Positions 48,732 through 63,581 of a stretch of 64,000 nt of DNA are shown here, piece by piece; position 1 is the stretch's first letter; each line of letters begins with the position of its first letter. The notes under the pieces are model-generated. The model searched no databases and was not told where the DNA came from. It saw only the letters and a program-made list of their open reading frames with translations. The translations under genes and the position numbers were made by a program. The stretch comes from Burkholderiales bacterium (GTDB lineage Bacteria; Pseudomonadota; Gammaproteobacteria; Burkholderiales; Burkholderiaceae_E): positions 1 to 64,000 of the forward strand of contig JAPLQE010000054.1 in assembly GCA_026399835.1 (NCBI GenBank), read 5' to 3'.

Positions 48732-49622
48732 TCAGCGGGCCGCTGCGGCAGCCGCCTGCGCGGCCACCTCGGCCGCGAAGTCGGACTGCTTCTTCTCGAT
48801 GCCCTCGCCCACGACGTACAGCACGAAGGCGTGGACCTTCGCAGCGCGGGCCTTGAGCAGGGCCTCGACGGTCAGCTTGTCGTCCTTGACGAACGGCTGG
48901 CCGAGCAGCGTGACCTCCTTGAGGTACTTCTGCACCGTCCCCTCGACCATCTTGGCGACGATCTCGGCGGGCTTGCCCGACTCCGCCGCCTTCTGGGTGG
49001 CGATCGAGCGTTCCTTCTCGATCAGCTCGGCAGAGACGCCGGACTTGTCGAGCGAGACCGGCTTGGACGCCGCGATCTGCATCGCGAGGTCCTTGGCCAG
49101 CGCCTCGTCGCCGCCCTCGACGTCGACCAGCACGCCGATCCGCGAGCCGCCGTGCACGTAGCTGGCGACCTTGCCCTGCGCGGCGATGCGCACGAAGCGG
49201 CGGATCGTCATGTTCTCGCCGATCTTGCCGATCAGCGCCGTGCGGCGCGCCTCGACGGTCGCGCCGTCCAGCGGCATCGCCGACAGCGCGGCGACGTCCG
49301 CGGGCGAGCCCTCGGCGATCAGGGTCGCGATCGACTTGGCGAAGCCCTGGAAATCGTCGTTCTTGGCGACGAAGTCGGTCTCGCAGTTGATCTCGACCAT
49401 CGACGCGGTCTTGCCGTCGGCCGACAGGTACACCCCGACGATGCCCTCGGCGGTGACCCGCGAGGCGGCCTTGCCGGCCTTGTTGCCGAGCTTGACCCGG
49501 AGGATCTCCTCGGCCTTGCCCAGGTCGCCGCCCGCTTCGGTCAGCGCCTTCTTGCACTCCATCATCGGCGCGTCGGTCTTCTCGCGCAGCTCCTTCACCA
49601 TGCCTGCGGTGATCTCAGCCAT
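48732..49622 (-). CDS. tsf: Translation elongation factor Ts
   Basis: 296 residues from ATG 49622. It exchanges GDP for GTP on EF-Tu. The N-terminal UBA-like domain [20 protein letters not shown] and the signature [20 protein letters not shown] are conserved, and GGRIGVLV-type segments follow in the core. The end is a run of Ala residues. It follows rpsB by 37 bp, the universal rpsB-tsf pair. Confidence 0.97.
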   Translation of the reverse strand: MAEITAGMVKELREKTDAPMMECKKALTEAGGDLGKAEEILRVKLGNKAGKAASRVTAEGIVGVYLSADGKTASMVEINCETDFVAKNDDFQGFAKSIATLIAEGSPADVAALSAMPLDGATVEARRTALIGKIGENMTIRRFVRIAAQGKVASYVHGGSRIGVLVDVEGGDEALAKDLAMQIAASKPVSLDKSGVSAELIEKERSIATQKAAESGKPAEIVAKMVEGTVQKYLKEVTLLGQPFVKDDKLTVEALLKARAAKVHAFVLYVVGEGIEKKQSDFAAEVAAQAAAAAAR

Positions 49623-49659
49623 TCCTTGACTCCTCAGCTCGCTGTTTCCGCACGCCGGC

Positions 49660-50397
49660 TCAGGCCTGCTCGGCCTGCAGCTCGACGAACTCGTCGCCAC
49701 CCTTGGCCGTTTCCTGCAGGGACGCCGAGCGGCCCGCGAGGATGGCGTCCGCTGCGCCTTCGGCGTACAGTTGGATCGCCTTGCCGGAGTCGTCGTTGCC
49801 CGGGATGATGTAGTCGATCCCGTCCGGCGAGTGGTTGGTGTCGACGACGCCGACCACCGGCACGCCGAGCTTCACCGCCTCGGTGATGGCGATCTTGTGG
49901 TAGCCGACGTCGATGACGAACAGCGCGTCCGGCAGGCCGTTCATGTCCTTGATGCCGCCGATGGCCTTGCTCAGCTTCTCCATCTCGCGGGAGAACAGCA
50001 GGGCCTCTTTCTTCGACATGCGATCGAAGCTGCCGTCGGCCTGCATGGTTTCCATGTCGCGCAGGCGCTTGATGGAGGTCTTGACGGTCTTGAAGTTGGT
50101 CAGCATGCCGCCGAGCCAGCGCTCGTCGACGTAGGGCATGCCGGCGCGCTTGGCTTCCTGCGCGACGATCTCGCGGGCCTGGCGCTTCGTGCCGACGAAC
50201 AGGACCGTGCCGCGGTTCGACGCGAGCTGCGTCATGTACTTCATGGCGTCCTGGTACATGACCAGGGTCTTTTCCAGATTGACGATGTGGATCTTGTTGC
50301 GATGGCCGTAGATGTACGGGGCCATCTTGGGGTTCCAGAATCGGGTCTGGTGACCGAAATGGACACCGGCTTCCAGCATCTGACGCATGGTGGTCAT
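49660..50397 (-). CDS. rpsB: 30S ribosomal protein S2
   Basis: 245 residues. [40 protein letters not shown] and [20 protein letters not shown] mark S2. It begins a 16-gene minus-strand series that ends with the RNA methyltransferase at 35121. The Shine-Dalgarno AAAGGAA lies 8-14 bases before the ATG. A hairpin in its leader at 50462-50495 may take part in S2 autoregulation. Confidence 0.98.
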   Translation of the reverse strand: MTTMRQMLEAGVHFGHQTRFWNPKMAPYIYGHRNKIHIVNLEKTLVMYQDAMKYMTQLASNRGTVLFVGTKRQAREIVAQEAKRAGMPYVDERWLGGMLTNFKTVKTSIKRLRDMETMQADGSFDRMSKKEALLFSREMEKLSKAIGGIKDMNGLPDALFVIDVGYHKIAITEAVKLGVPVVGVVDTNHSPDGIDYIIPGNDDSGKAIQLYAEGAADAILAGRSASLQETAKGGDEFVELQAEQA

Positions 50398-50461
50398 GAG
50401 TGCGTTCCTTTCAGCTTGCGCGAGGGTTGCGCTAGGGTTGCGTTATCCGCGGCCCGGGAGA

Positions 50462-50495
50462 CCCCCGACACGGACGAACCGTGCACCCGAGGGGG
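50462..50495 (-). promoter_or_regulatory. Hairpin in the rpsB leader, possible S2 autoregulatory element
   Basis: CCCCC (50462-50466) pairs with GGGGG (50491-50495), and inside it ACGG pairs with CCGT around a 5-base loop. It lies about 65-98 bp before the rpsB ATG. Leaders of rpsB in many bacteria bind S2; the fold here has not been compared with that model. Confidence 0.35.
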
Positions 50496-50659
50496 CTCCA
50501 GACAGGACCTTGAGTCGCCCGCGGCGTCCCGTCACACTCCGTGAGGAAGTCGTGACCGGCTCGCCGCGAAGGCCGCGGTGGATTGGCCTGACCGGACCCG
50601 CAGCGCCCGCCATTCGGAGAACTTCCGAGAAAGGACGGGCGCCTGATTCCAGGCAAGCC

Positions 50660-50665
50660 TATAAT
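50660..50665 (+). promoter_or_regulatory. TATAAT -10 element before map
   Basis: A perfect TATAAT lies 33 bp before the map ATG. No clear -35 is seen at 16-18 bp, so strength is uncertain. Confidence 0.45.
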
Positions 50666-50698
50666 CATAGCCCGAACAACGAGTTACCGACAAGTTCG

Positions 50699-51508
50699 AT
50701 GTCGATCGTCATCAAGACCGAGGCCGAGATCGCCGCGATGCGGCTGGCCGGGCGCCTGGCGTCCGAAGTGCTGGACTTCATCGGGCCGCACGTCAAGCCC
50801 GGCGTCACCACGGGCCATCTCGACGCGCTGTGCCACGACTACATGGTGAACCAGCAGAAGACGGTCCCGGCACCGCTCAATTACGCGCCACCCGGCTACC
50901 GCCCCTTCCCCAAGTCGGTCTGCACCTCGGTCAATCACCAGGTGTGCCACGGCATTCCCGGCGACAAGGTGCTGAAGAACGGCGATGTGGTGAACATCGA
51001 CGTGACCGTCATCAAGGACGGCTTCCACGGGGACACCAGCCGCATGTTCTTCATCGGCGAGTCCTCCATCGCCGCGCGCCGGCTGTGCCAGGTCACCTAC
51101 GAATGCATGTGGCTCGGCATCGACCAGGTACGGCCCGGGGCGATGCTAGGCGACATCGGGCAGGTGATCCAGCGGCACGCGGAATCGAGCGGCTTCTCGA
51201 TCGTCCGCGAGTTCTGCGGCCACGGGATCGGGCGGCGCTTCCACGAGGAGCCGCAGGTGCTGCACTACGGCCGCGCCGGGACGGGCGAGCCGCTGGTCGC
51301 CGGCATGATCTTCACGATCGAGCCGATGGTGAACGCGGGTCGCCGCGAGGTCCGCGAACTGGCCGACGGCTGGACCATCGTGACCAAGGACCACAGCCTC
51401 TCGGCGCAGTGGGAGCACACCGTGCTGGTCACCGAGACCGGCCACGAGGTGCTGACCACCTCGGCCGGCGCCCCCGTGCGCCCCGTCCTCCAGACGGTGG
51501 CGGCCTGA
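50699..51508 (+). CDS. map: Methionine aminopeptidase, type I
   Basis: 269 residues from ATG 50699. It removes the initiator Met after deformylation. The five metal ligands are visible in order: Asp in [11 protein letters not shown], Asp in FHGDTSRMF, His in [12 protein letters not shown], Glu in FTIEPMV and Glu in [30 protein letters not shown] is typical of the bacterial type Ia enzyme. It is divergent from rpsB and followed by glnD after 20 bp; def, the enzyme that acts just before it, is encoded beyond glnD. Confidence 0.97.
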   Translation: MSIVIKTEAEIAAMRLAGRLASEVLDFIGPHVKPGVTTGHLDALCHDYMVNQQKTVPAPLNYAPPGYRPFPKSVCTSVNHQVCHGIPGDKVLKNGDVVNIDVTVIKDGFHGDTSRMFFIGESSIAARRLCQVTYECMWLGIDQVRPGAMLGDIGQVIQRHAESSGFSIVREFCGHGIGRRFHEEPQVLHYGRAGTGEPLVAGMIFTIEPMVNAGRREVRELADGWTIVTKDHSLSAQWEHTVLVTETGHEVLTTSAGAPVRPVLQTVAA

Positions 51509-51528
51509 GCCGCCCGCCTCGCGCCGCG

Positions 51529-54111
51529 ATGCCGCGGGTCGACCCGCAGCCGGACACGCCCGCCGACGTGCCGGCGATGCGCGCCGTGCTGCGCGCCCGC
51601 CGCGCAGAGCTCATCGACGCGTTCCGCGAGCGCGGCGACGTCCGGCGGCTGCTGCGCGGCATCGTCCGACTCACCGACGGCGTGCTGCTCGAGCTCTGGC
51701 GCGACGCCGGGCTGCAGCCGGATTGCGCGCTGGTCGCGGTCGGCGGCTACGGACGCGGTGAGCTGATGCCGCACTCCGACGTCGACCTGCTGCTGCTCGT
51801 GCCGGCCGGGGAGGATCCGACCCGGGCCGCGCGGCTCGAGCGCTTCATCGGCGCCTGCTGGGACGTCGGCCTGGAGATCGGGCACAGCGTGCGCACCGTC
51901 GAGCAATGCCTGGTCGAGTCGGCCGGCGACATCACGGTGCAGACCAGCCTGCTCGAGCGCCGCTGGCTGACCGGCCGGCGCGGTCTGTACACGCGGCTCG
52001 GCGAGTTCCTCGACGAGGCGCTCGACGGCCGGGCGTTCTTCCACGCCAAGCTCTTCGAGCTGCGCCAGCGCCACGTGAAGTTCGAGGACACGCCCTACAG
52101 CCTGGAGCCGAACGTCAAGGAGAGCCCGGGCGGGCTGCGCGACCTGCAGTCGATCCTGTGGATCGCGCGGGCGGCGCGCCTGGGCACCGGCTGGACGCAG
52201 CTTGCCGGCCGCGGGCTCGCGACCCGGGCCGAGGCGGTGCTGCTGGCCGGCCAGGAACGCAAGCTGAAGGTGATCCGGGCCTGGCTGCACGTGGTGGCGG
52301 GTCGCCGCGAGGACCGACTGGTGTTCGACCTGCAGGCGCAGGTGGCGCGTGCGATGGGCTTCGACACCGAGGACGCGCGTCTGGCCAGCGAGCAGCTGAT
52401 GCAGCGCTACTACTGGACAGCGAAGTCGGTGACCCAGCTGTCGACTCTGCTCATCCAGAACCTGGAGGCCGAGCTCTTCCCCGAGAACGCGGGCCAGCCC
52501 GAACCGATCGATGCGGAGTTCCGCAACGTGCGCGGCCTGCTCGAGGCCGTCGACACCGACGTGTTCGAACGTGATCCGAAGGCGATCCTGCGGGCCTTCC
52601 TCACGATGGAGCGCCATCCGGAGCTGGGCGGCATCGGGGCACCCACGCTCAGGGCGATCTGGCGCGCACGCGCGCGCATCGACGGCGCGTTCCGCCGCGA
52701 CCCGGACAACCGCGCGGCCTTCCTGGCACTGCTGCAGTCGCCGCGCGGCGTCACCCGGGCGCTGCGGCGGATGAACCAGTGGTCGGTGCTCGGGCGGTAC
52801 CTGCCCGCCTTCCGCAGGATCGTCGGGCGGATGCAGCACGACCTGTTCCACGTCTACACCGTGGATCAGCACATCCTGATGGTCGTGCGCAACCTGCGCC
52901 GGTTCTCGATGGCCGAGCACGCGCACGAATACCCGTTCTGCAGCCAGCTCGCGGCGGGCTTCGACCGGGTCTGGCTGCTGTACGTCGCCGCCCTCTTCCA
53001 CGACATCGCCAAGGGCCGGGGCGGCGATCATTCGACGCTCGGCAAGCAGGACGCGCGACGGTTCTGCCGCGAGCACGGACTGAGCGACGAGGATCGCGAG
53101 CTGGTCACGTTCCTCGTCGAGCACCACCTGACGATGTCCTCGGTCGCGCAGAAGCAGGACCTGAGCGATCCGGAGGTGGTCGCGCGCTTCGCGAGCCTGG
53201 TCGGGACCGAGCGGCGGCTGACCGCGCTCTACCTGCTGACGGTCGCGGACATCCGCGGCACCAGCCCGAAGGTCTGGAACGCCTGGAAAGGCAAGCTGCT
53301 CGAGGATCTGTACCGGGCGACCAAGCGGGTGCTCGGCGGCGAGGCGACGAGCCCCGATGCGCGCTTCGACGCGCGCCGTGCCGAGTCGGTCCGGCTGCTG
53401 AATCTGCACGGGCTCGCGCCCGAGGCCTACACGGCCTTCTGGAAGCAGCTCGACATCGGCTACTTCCTGCGCAACGACGCACAGGACATCGCGTGGCAGA
53501 CGCGCGTGCTGCACCGGCACCCGGACACCGACTCACCCATCGTTCGCACCCGCCTCGCGCCCATCGGCGAGGGGTTCCAGGTGGTCGTCTACCTGCCCGA
53601 CCAGCCCGACCTGTTCGCGCGGATCTGCGGCTACTTCGACAGCAAGAACCTCTCGGTGCTCGACGCGCGCATCCACACCACGCGCAACGGGCGCGCGCTC
53701 GACAGCTTCCTGGTGGTGGATCCGAACCATGCGGCGCAGTACCGCGACATCCTGTCGCTGGTCGAGGTCGAGCTCGCCGACCGGCTCTCGCAGCGCCGCC
53801 CGCTCGAGGCGCCGGTGCGCGGGCGCGCATCGCGCCGCTCGCGCTACTTCCCGATCGCGCCGAAGGTCGACCTGCGGCCTGACGAACGCGGCAACCGCTT
53901 CCTGCTGTCGGTGGTGGCGAGCGACCGGACCGGGCTGCTGTACGGCATCGCGCGTACCCTCGCGCGCCACGGGATCAACCTTCAGGCCGCGCGCATCATG
54001 ACCCTCGGCGAGCGCGCCGAGGACGTGTTCCTGATCGACGGACCCGCGCTCGCGAACCCGCGCCAGCAGATCCAGCTCGAGAGCGAGCTGCTCGACGCGA
54101 TGCAGGGCTGA
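51529..54111 (+). CDS. glnD: Bifunctional uridylyltransferase/uridylyl-removing enzyme GlnD
   Basis: 860 residues from ATG 51529. It adds UMP to PII proteins when glutamine is low and removes it when glutamine is high, which makes it the nitrogen sensor. The nucleotidyltransferase motif [20 protein letters not shown] is near residue 75. The HD hydrolase domain has [19 protein letters not shown] near 490. Two C-terminal ACT domains (about 675-760 and 785-860) bind glutamine. Its stop at 54111 abuts the stop of convergent def. Confidence 0.97.
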   Translation: MPRVDPQPDTPADVPAMRAVLRARRAELIDAFRERGDVRRLLRGIVRLTDGVLLELWRDAGLQPDCALVAVGGYGRGELMPHSDVDLLLLVPAGEDPTRAARLERFIGACWDVGLEIGHSVRTVEQCLVESAGDITVQTSLLERRWLTGRRGLYTRLGEFLDEALDGRAFFHAKLFELRQRHVKFEDTPYSLEPNVKESPGGLRDLQSILWIARAARLGTGWTQLAGRGLATRAEAVLLAGQERKLKVIRAWLHVVAGRREDRLVFDLQAQVARAMGFDTEDARLASEQLMQRYYWTAKSVTQLSTLLIQNLEAELFPENAGQPEPIDAEFRNVRGLLEAVDTDVFERDPKAILRAFLTMERHPELGGIGAPTLRAIWRARARIDGAFRRDPDNRAAFLALLQSPRGVTRALRRMNQWSVLGRYLPAFRRIVGRMQHDLFHVYTVDQHILMVVRNLRRFSMAEHAHEYPFCSQLAAGFDRVWLLYVAALFHDIAKGRGGDHSTLGKQDARRFCREHGLSDEDRELVTFLVEHHLTMSSVAQKQDLSDPEVVARFASLVGTERRLTALYLLTVADIRGTSPKVWNAWKGKLLEDLYRATKRVLGGEATSPDARFDARRAESVRLLNLHGLAPEAYTAFWKQLDIGYFLRNDAQDIAWQTRVLHRHPDTDSPIVRTRLAPIGEGFQVVVYLPDQPDLFARICGYFDSKNLSVLDARIHTTRNGRALDSFLVVDPNHAAQYRDILSLVEVELADRLSQRRPLEAPVRGRASRRSRYFPIAPKVDLRPDERGNRFLLSVVASDRTGLLYGIARTLARHGINLQAARIMTLGERAEDVFLIDGPALANPRQQIQLESELLDAMQG

Positions 54112-54642
54112 TCAGTCGTCCTGGAGCATCTCGCCGGGGAAGAGTTCTTCGATGAATCCGAATCGCCTCAGGTCGCGGATGCGCCTCGGATAGAGGATCC
54201 CGTCGAGGTGGTCGCACTCGTGCTGCACGACGCGCGCATGGAAGCCTGAGGCGATCCGGTCGACCGGGACCCCGGCGGCGTCGAACCCGCGGTAGCGGAT
54301 GCGTGCGATCCGCGGCACCCAGCCCCGCATGCCGGGGACCGACAGGCAGCCCTCCCAGCCCTCCTCCTCGTCCGGGGCGAGCGCCTCGATCATCGGATTG
54401 ACCAGTACCGTCGGGGGCACCGGCTCGGCCTCGGGGTAGCGCGGATTCGATGCAAAGCCGAAGATCACGACCCGCAGGTCGACGCCGATCTGCGGCGCGG
54501 CGAGACCGGCGCCGTTGCGATCGGCCATGGTGTCGAACATGTCGGCGACCAGCGCGTGCAGCCCGGGCGTGTCGAAGCGCTCGACCGGACGGGCGACGCG
54601 CAGCAGGCGCGGATCGCCCATCCTGAGGACCGGGTGGATCAT
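54112..54642 (-). CDS. def: Peptide deformylase
   Basis: 176 residues. It removes the formyl group from new proteins. The three family motifs are [19 protein letters not shown] with the metal-binding Cys, and [11 protein letters not shown] with the two His and the catalytic Glu. The usual position of def is beside fmt; here it overlaps mtnP by 4 bp, so it may be a second deformylase of this genome. The C-terminus has [17 protein letters not shown]. Confidence 0.95.
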   Translation of the reverse strand: MIHPVLRMGDPRLLRVARPVERFDTPGLHALVADMFDTMADRNGAGLAAPQIGVDLRVVIFGFASNPRYPEAEPVPPTVLVNPMIEALAPDEEEGWEGCLSVPGMRGWVPRIARIRYRGFDAAGVPVDRIASGFHARVVQHECDHLDGILYPRRIRDLRRFGFIEELFPGEMLQDD

Positions 54643-55394
54643 CGGGGCCCGACCGCGCCGGCGCGCAGGCTGGCGGCGAGCACGCGGCGGGCACGCACCA
54701 TCGCCTCGTCCATGACCGCGCCCATTGCTTCCAGCGAGATCGCCCTGCGGCTGTCGCCGAGCCCGGCGGCGTGGTTGGCCACCACCGCCAGCACCGCGTA
54801 CGGCAGCGACAGCTCGCGGGCGAGCACGGCCTCGGGCATGCCGGTCATGCCGACCAGGTCGCAGCCGTCGCGCTCCATGCGCCGGATCTCGGCGGCTGTC
54901 TCGAGCCGCGGGCCCTGCGTGCAGCCGTAGCAGGCGCCGTCGATCACCGTCTCACCCGCCACCGCCGCGCCGGCGAGCAGGCGCACACGGATGGCCTCGG
55001 CGTAGGGCTCGGTGAAGTCGACATGGGTGACCGGGTTGTCCGGGCCCTCGAAGAAGGTGCTCTTGCGGGCGTGGGTGTAGTCGATGACCTGGTCGGGCAC
55101 GACCAGCGCGCCCGGTCCGCAGTCGCCGCGGATGCCGCCGACGGTGGCGACCGCCAGCACCTCGGTGGCGCCGACGTGATGCAGCGCCCAGAGGTTGGCC
55201 CGGTAGTTGATCTGGTGCGGCGCGATGGTGTGACCGTAGCCGTGACGCGCGAGGAAGACCACGGCGACGCCGTCGATCGTGCCGAATGACAGCGCGCAGG
55301 ACGGGTCGCCGAAGGGCGTACGGACCACCTCGCGACGTTCGAGCTTCAGGTCGGCGAGCTTGGCGAGCCCGCTGCCGCCGATGATGGCATGCAT
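54639..55394 (-). CDS. Methylthio-nucleoside phosphorylase (S-methyl-5'-thioinosine/-adenosine type)
   Basis: 251 residues from ATG 55394. [20 protein letters not shown] and [20 protein letters not shown] match the MTAP/PNP family, which splits methylthio-nucleosides with phosphate. At the base-recognition position the protein has VVANHAAG, with Asn where adenosine-type enzymes have Asp. That favours 6-oxopurines, as in the S-methyl-5'-thioinosine phosphorylase of Pseudomonas. The role is methionine and purine salvage from polyamine synthesis. It overlaps def by 4 bp. Confidence 0.85.
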   Translation of the reverse strand: MHAIIGGSGLAKLADLKLERREVVRTPFGDPSCALSFGTIDGVAVVFLARHGYGHTIAPHQINYRANLWALHHVGATEVLAVATVGGIRGDCGPGALVVPDQVIDYTHARKSTFFEGPDNPVTHVDFTEPYAEAIRVRLLAGAAVAGETVIDGACYGCTQGPRLETAAEIRRMERDGCDLVGMTGMPEAVLARELSLPYAVLAVVANHAAGLGDSRRAISLEAMGAVMDEAMVRARRVLAASLRAGAVGPR

Positions 55395-55473
55395 GCGTGG
55401 GGGACTCCGCGGCCCGCGTCGGGGCCGCCGTCTGGACGAGGACCCGGCGCGGTGCGCGCCGGGCGTCTGACGG

Positions 55474-59780
<4,307 letters not shown>

Positions 59781-59781
<1 letters not shown>

Positions 59782-62700
59782 CACGCCGCCTCCGCGAAGC
59801 CGGCCGCCGCCTGCAGGTCGACCGCGACGATCCGCGACACGCCCCGTTCCTGCATGGTCACGCCGACCAACTGCTGGGCGAGCTCCATCGCGATCTTGTT
59901 GTGGGTGATGAACAGAAACTGGGTCTGGTCGGACATGCGCCTCACCATCGACACGTAGCGCTCGGTATTCGCGTCGTCGAGCGGCGCGTCGACCTCGTCG
60001 AGCAGGCAGAACGGCGCGGGATTGAGCTGGAACATCGCGAACACCAGCGCGATGGCGGTCAGGGCCTTCTCGCCGCCCGACAGCAGGTGGACCGACTGGT
60101 TGCGCTTGCCCGGAGGCTGGGCGACCACCGAGACGCCGGAGTCGAGGATCTCCTCGCCGGTCAGCACCAGCCGGGCCTCGCCCCCGCCGAACAGCTCCGG
60201 GAACAGGGTGCCGAAGTGCCCGTTGACGGTATCGAAGGTCTCCTGCAGCAGCGCGCGGGTCTCGCGGTCGATCTTGCGGATCGCGTCCTCGAGGGTGCCA
60301 ATCGCCTCGTTCAGGTCGGCCGACTGGGCGGTGAGGAAGCCGAAGCGTTCGCTCGAGACGGCGAGTTCGTCGAGCGCCGCGAGGTTGACCGCGCCCAGGG
60401 CCGCGATCGCGTTGCCCAGGCGCGTGAGCTCCCCCTGCAGCCAGGTCGGTCTGGGCGCCTGCTCGAAGCGACCGCGCACCGCCGCCTCATCGACCTCGGC
60501 CTGTGCGAGCTGCTCGGCGAACTGCTCGGCCCCGATGCGGGCGGCCTGCTCCTTGAGCTGCAGGTCGGTCAGGCGCGCGCGCAGCGGCTCCTGCGCGCGC
60601 TCGTGGCCGAGGCGCGCCTCGTCGAGCTCGCGCATCGTGCCGGTCAGCGCATCGAGCCGCGCCCGGACCTCGGCCAGCGCCTGCTCGGCGCGGATCCGGG
60701 CATCGAGCGCGTCCTGCAGCCCGGCGCGGGCCGCGGCATCCGAGAGCTCGGCGAGGCGCGGCTGCAGGCTCTCGGTCTCGGACAGCCCCTGCTCGATGCT
60801 GCGCCGTGCCTGCTCGATCTGCTCGCGCAGCGACTGCCGGCGCGCCTCGATCTCCCGGACCGAGAACGCGGCCTCGCGCTCCTCGCGTTCGATGCTGCGC
60901 AGGCCCTCGCGGGCCTCGCCGAGCGCGGCCTCGGCGTCCTCCCAGCCGACGCGCCTGGCTTCCACGGCTTCCTGCAGGTCGGCGAGCTCGAGGTCGAGCG
61001 TCTCGAAGCGCGCCCCTTCCTCGGCGATCGCGGCCTCGCGCTCGGCGAGCTGCGCGGCGAGCTCGGCGAGCTCGGACTCGAGGCGGGTCCGGTCGGCGCT
61101 CGCGCGCTGGACCTGCTGCGCGCAGCGCTCGGTGTCCAGGCGCAGGCTGGCCGCGCGACGGACCGCCTGCTGCAGCGCATCGCGGTCTGAGGAGAGCCGA
61201 CCGCGCGCCTCGGACGCGGCGGCCTCGCTGCGCGCTGCGGCGGCGCGGGCGTCATCGGCGATCAGCTCGAAGGCACGGTGCTCGCGGGTCAGGTTGTCCA
61301 GCTCCTGCTGACGGGCCAGCACCCCGTCCTGCTCTGAGTCGAGCGCATAGAGCTGCACCCCGAAGCGGCCGATCGCATGGCCCGATCGCAGCACGAACTG
61401 CCCGCCGGCAGGAAGCCGGCCGCGCTCGGCGACGGCCTGCTGCGCCGTCTCGCCGCAGAAGCTCCCGTGCAGCCACTCGTCGAGCAGCGCCCGGATCTGC
61501 GGGTCCGTCGTATGGACCTGCACGGCAAGCGGGCTCAGCCCCGGGGGCGCGGGTGCGCCGCCCGTGACGGGCGCGTCCGCGCCCGCGTAGAAGCCGACCT
61601 TCGCGGGCGGCTGCTCGCCGAGCAATCCGGACAGCGCGTCCAGCCGCGCGACCTCGAGGGCCTGCACGCGCTCGCGCAGCACCGACTCGATCGCGGTCTC
61701 CCAGCCGGGCTCGATCCGCAGCCGCTGCCAGAGCCGCTTCATGCCCTCCAGGCCGTGCTTCTGCAGCCAGGGGGCCGTCTTGCCGGAGGTCCGCACCCGC
61801 TCCTGGATCTGACGCAGCGCGGCCATCCGGGCATCGACCTGGGACACCTTGGCCAGCGCCTCGCGCAGGGCGTCCTGCGCCGGACCGCGGCGGCCGTCGA
61901 GCTCGCTCCAGCGGGCCTCGCCCTCGGCGACCCGCTCACCGGCGGCCTCCTCGAGGGCTTCGGCCTCGGCGAGCTGCCCGCGCAGCGCGTCGAGCTGTCC
62001 CTGCGGTGCCTCGCCGAGCCGCTCGAGCGCGTCGAGCAGCCGTGCGTGCCGGTCCTCGAGCCCGCGCATCGCCTCCTCCAGACCGTGCTGGCGCGTGGCC
62101 GCGACCTGGATCGCCTGCGAGGTCTGCGCTGCCCGCGTCCGCGCGGCGTCGAGCTCGGTGCGGGCATCGCGCAGCGCGTCCTCGAGGGCCGGCAGCTCGG
62201 CGTTCGCATCATCCAGCCGCTGGGCGAGCACCGCCTGGCGCTCCTCGGCCGCGGCGAGCTCCTCGTCGCTGCGGGCCAGGGATTCGCCGGCCTGCGCGTC
62301 GCGGGCCCGGGCCGCATCGATCTGGGCCTGCAGCCCCGCGAGCCGCTCGCGCAGCTGGGCCTGCGAATCGGCGACGAAACGGATCTGGTTCTCCAGCCGC
62401 GTGACCTCGCCGTTGGCCTCGTAGTAGGCGCCCTGCGCCGCGTGGACGGCGTCGCTCGCCTCGTAGTGGGCGGCTCGGGTCTCCTCGAGGCGCGCCTCGA
62501 CCGCGCGCTGCTGCGCAAGCTGCGACTCGATCTCGTTGGTGACCTGCCCGAGCTGCTGCGCGACCTTGGACTGGTCGGCGGCGGCCTCGTCGCGCCGCAC
62601 GATCCACAGCATCCGCTGCTTGAGCTCGCGATCGGCCTCGAGGTCGCGGTACGCCTGGGCGACCTCGGCCTGGCGCTCGAGCTTCTCGATCTGGGCGCCG

Positions 62701-63302
62701 AGTTCGCGGACGATGTCCTCGACCCGGGTCAGGTTCTCGCGCGTGTCGGACAGCCGGTTCTCGGTCTCGCGCCGTCGGTCCTTGTACTTGGAGACGCCGG
62801 CCGCCTCCTCGAGGAAGACCCGCAGGTCCTCGGGCTTGGCCTCGATGATCCGCGAGACCGTGCCCTGGCCGATGATCGCGTAGGCACGGGGGCCCAGGCC
62901 CGTGCCGAGGAACATGTCGTGGACATCCTTGCGGCGCACGATCTGGTTGTTGATCAGGTAGTTCGACTGGCCGTCGCGGGTCAGCATGCGCTTGACCGAG
63001 ATCTCGGCGTAGCCCGCCCACGCGCCGCCCAGCCGGGAGGAGGCGTTGTCGAAGATCAGCTCGACGCTCGCGCGCACCGAGGGCTTGCGGTCGGAGGATC
63101 CGTTGAAGATCACGTCCTGCATCGACTCGCCGCGCAGCTCGGACGCGCGGGACTCGCCCAGCACCCAGCGCACCGCGTCCATGATGTTCGACTTGCCGCA
63201 GCCGTTCGGCCCGACGACGCCGACGAGCTGGCTCGGCACCTCGAACGCGGTCGGATCGACGAATGACTTGAAGCCGGCGAGCTTGAGCTGTTTCAGACGC
63301 AC
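59781..63302 (-). CDS. smc: Chromosome partition protein SMC
   Basis: 1173 residues from the GTG at 63302, where the family begins ([20 protein letters not shown]). Walker A is [16 protein letters not shown]. Two long coiled-coil arms (about 170-510 and 680-1000) flank the hinge (about 515-670). The signature motif [14 protein letters not shown] and Walker [16 protein letters not shown] close the C-terminal head. With ScpA and ScpB it loops and separates the chromosome. Length is normal. zipA follows with a 3 bp overlap. Confidence 0.96.
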
Positions 63303-63418
63303 GGGGCAATGCTCTGTCAGCCCCGCGCGGGCGGGGGCGATCGGATCGTCGGAGACGGTAATGGACGCGCGCGAAAGCAGCGACGTCCACGGCTGGCGAC
63401 CCCTCGTCGGGCCACGCC

Positions 63419-63424
63419 TATAAT
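63419..63424 (+). promoter_or_regulatory. TATAAT -10 element before queF
   Basis: A perfect TATAAT lies 158 bp before the queF ATG. No clear -35 accompanies it. If used, the transcript starts near 63431 and carries a leader of about 150 bases. Confidence 0.4.
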
Positions 63425-63502
63425 AGCACCGCAGCTTCGGCGCCCCGGCCGCACCGCCCCCTTCCGGGGCGGTCCCCGTGGGTGCCGGACCGTCCTGAAC
63501 GC

Positions 63503-63524
63503 GGCCCGAACGGGCCCTTTTTTT
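63503..63524 (+). terminator. Terminator-like hairpin in the queF leader, possible attenuator
   Basis: The stem GGCCC/GGGCC with a GAAC loop is followed by C and seven T. There is no plus-strand gene before it, so it would stop transcription inside the queF leader. A larger hairpin, ACCGCCCC/GGGGCGGT, lies 30 bp before it. Confidence 0.5.
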
Positions 63525-63581
63525 CGGCCCCGTCGAGTGCCGCCCCGCGCGGTGCGGGCGCGGCCGGACGCGGAGATCCCG

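Larger units (their letters stand above)
50398..50698. other. Divergent rpsB-map intergenic region
   Basis: About 300 bp without a gene. It holds the rpsB leader hairpin (50462-50495), repeated GCGCAACCCT-like units just before the rpsB Shine-Dalgarno, and a TATAAT box before map (50660-50665). No small gene was seen. Confidence 0.6.
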
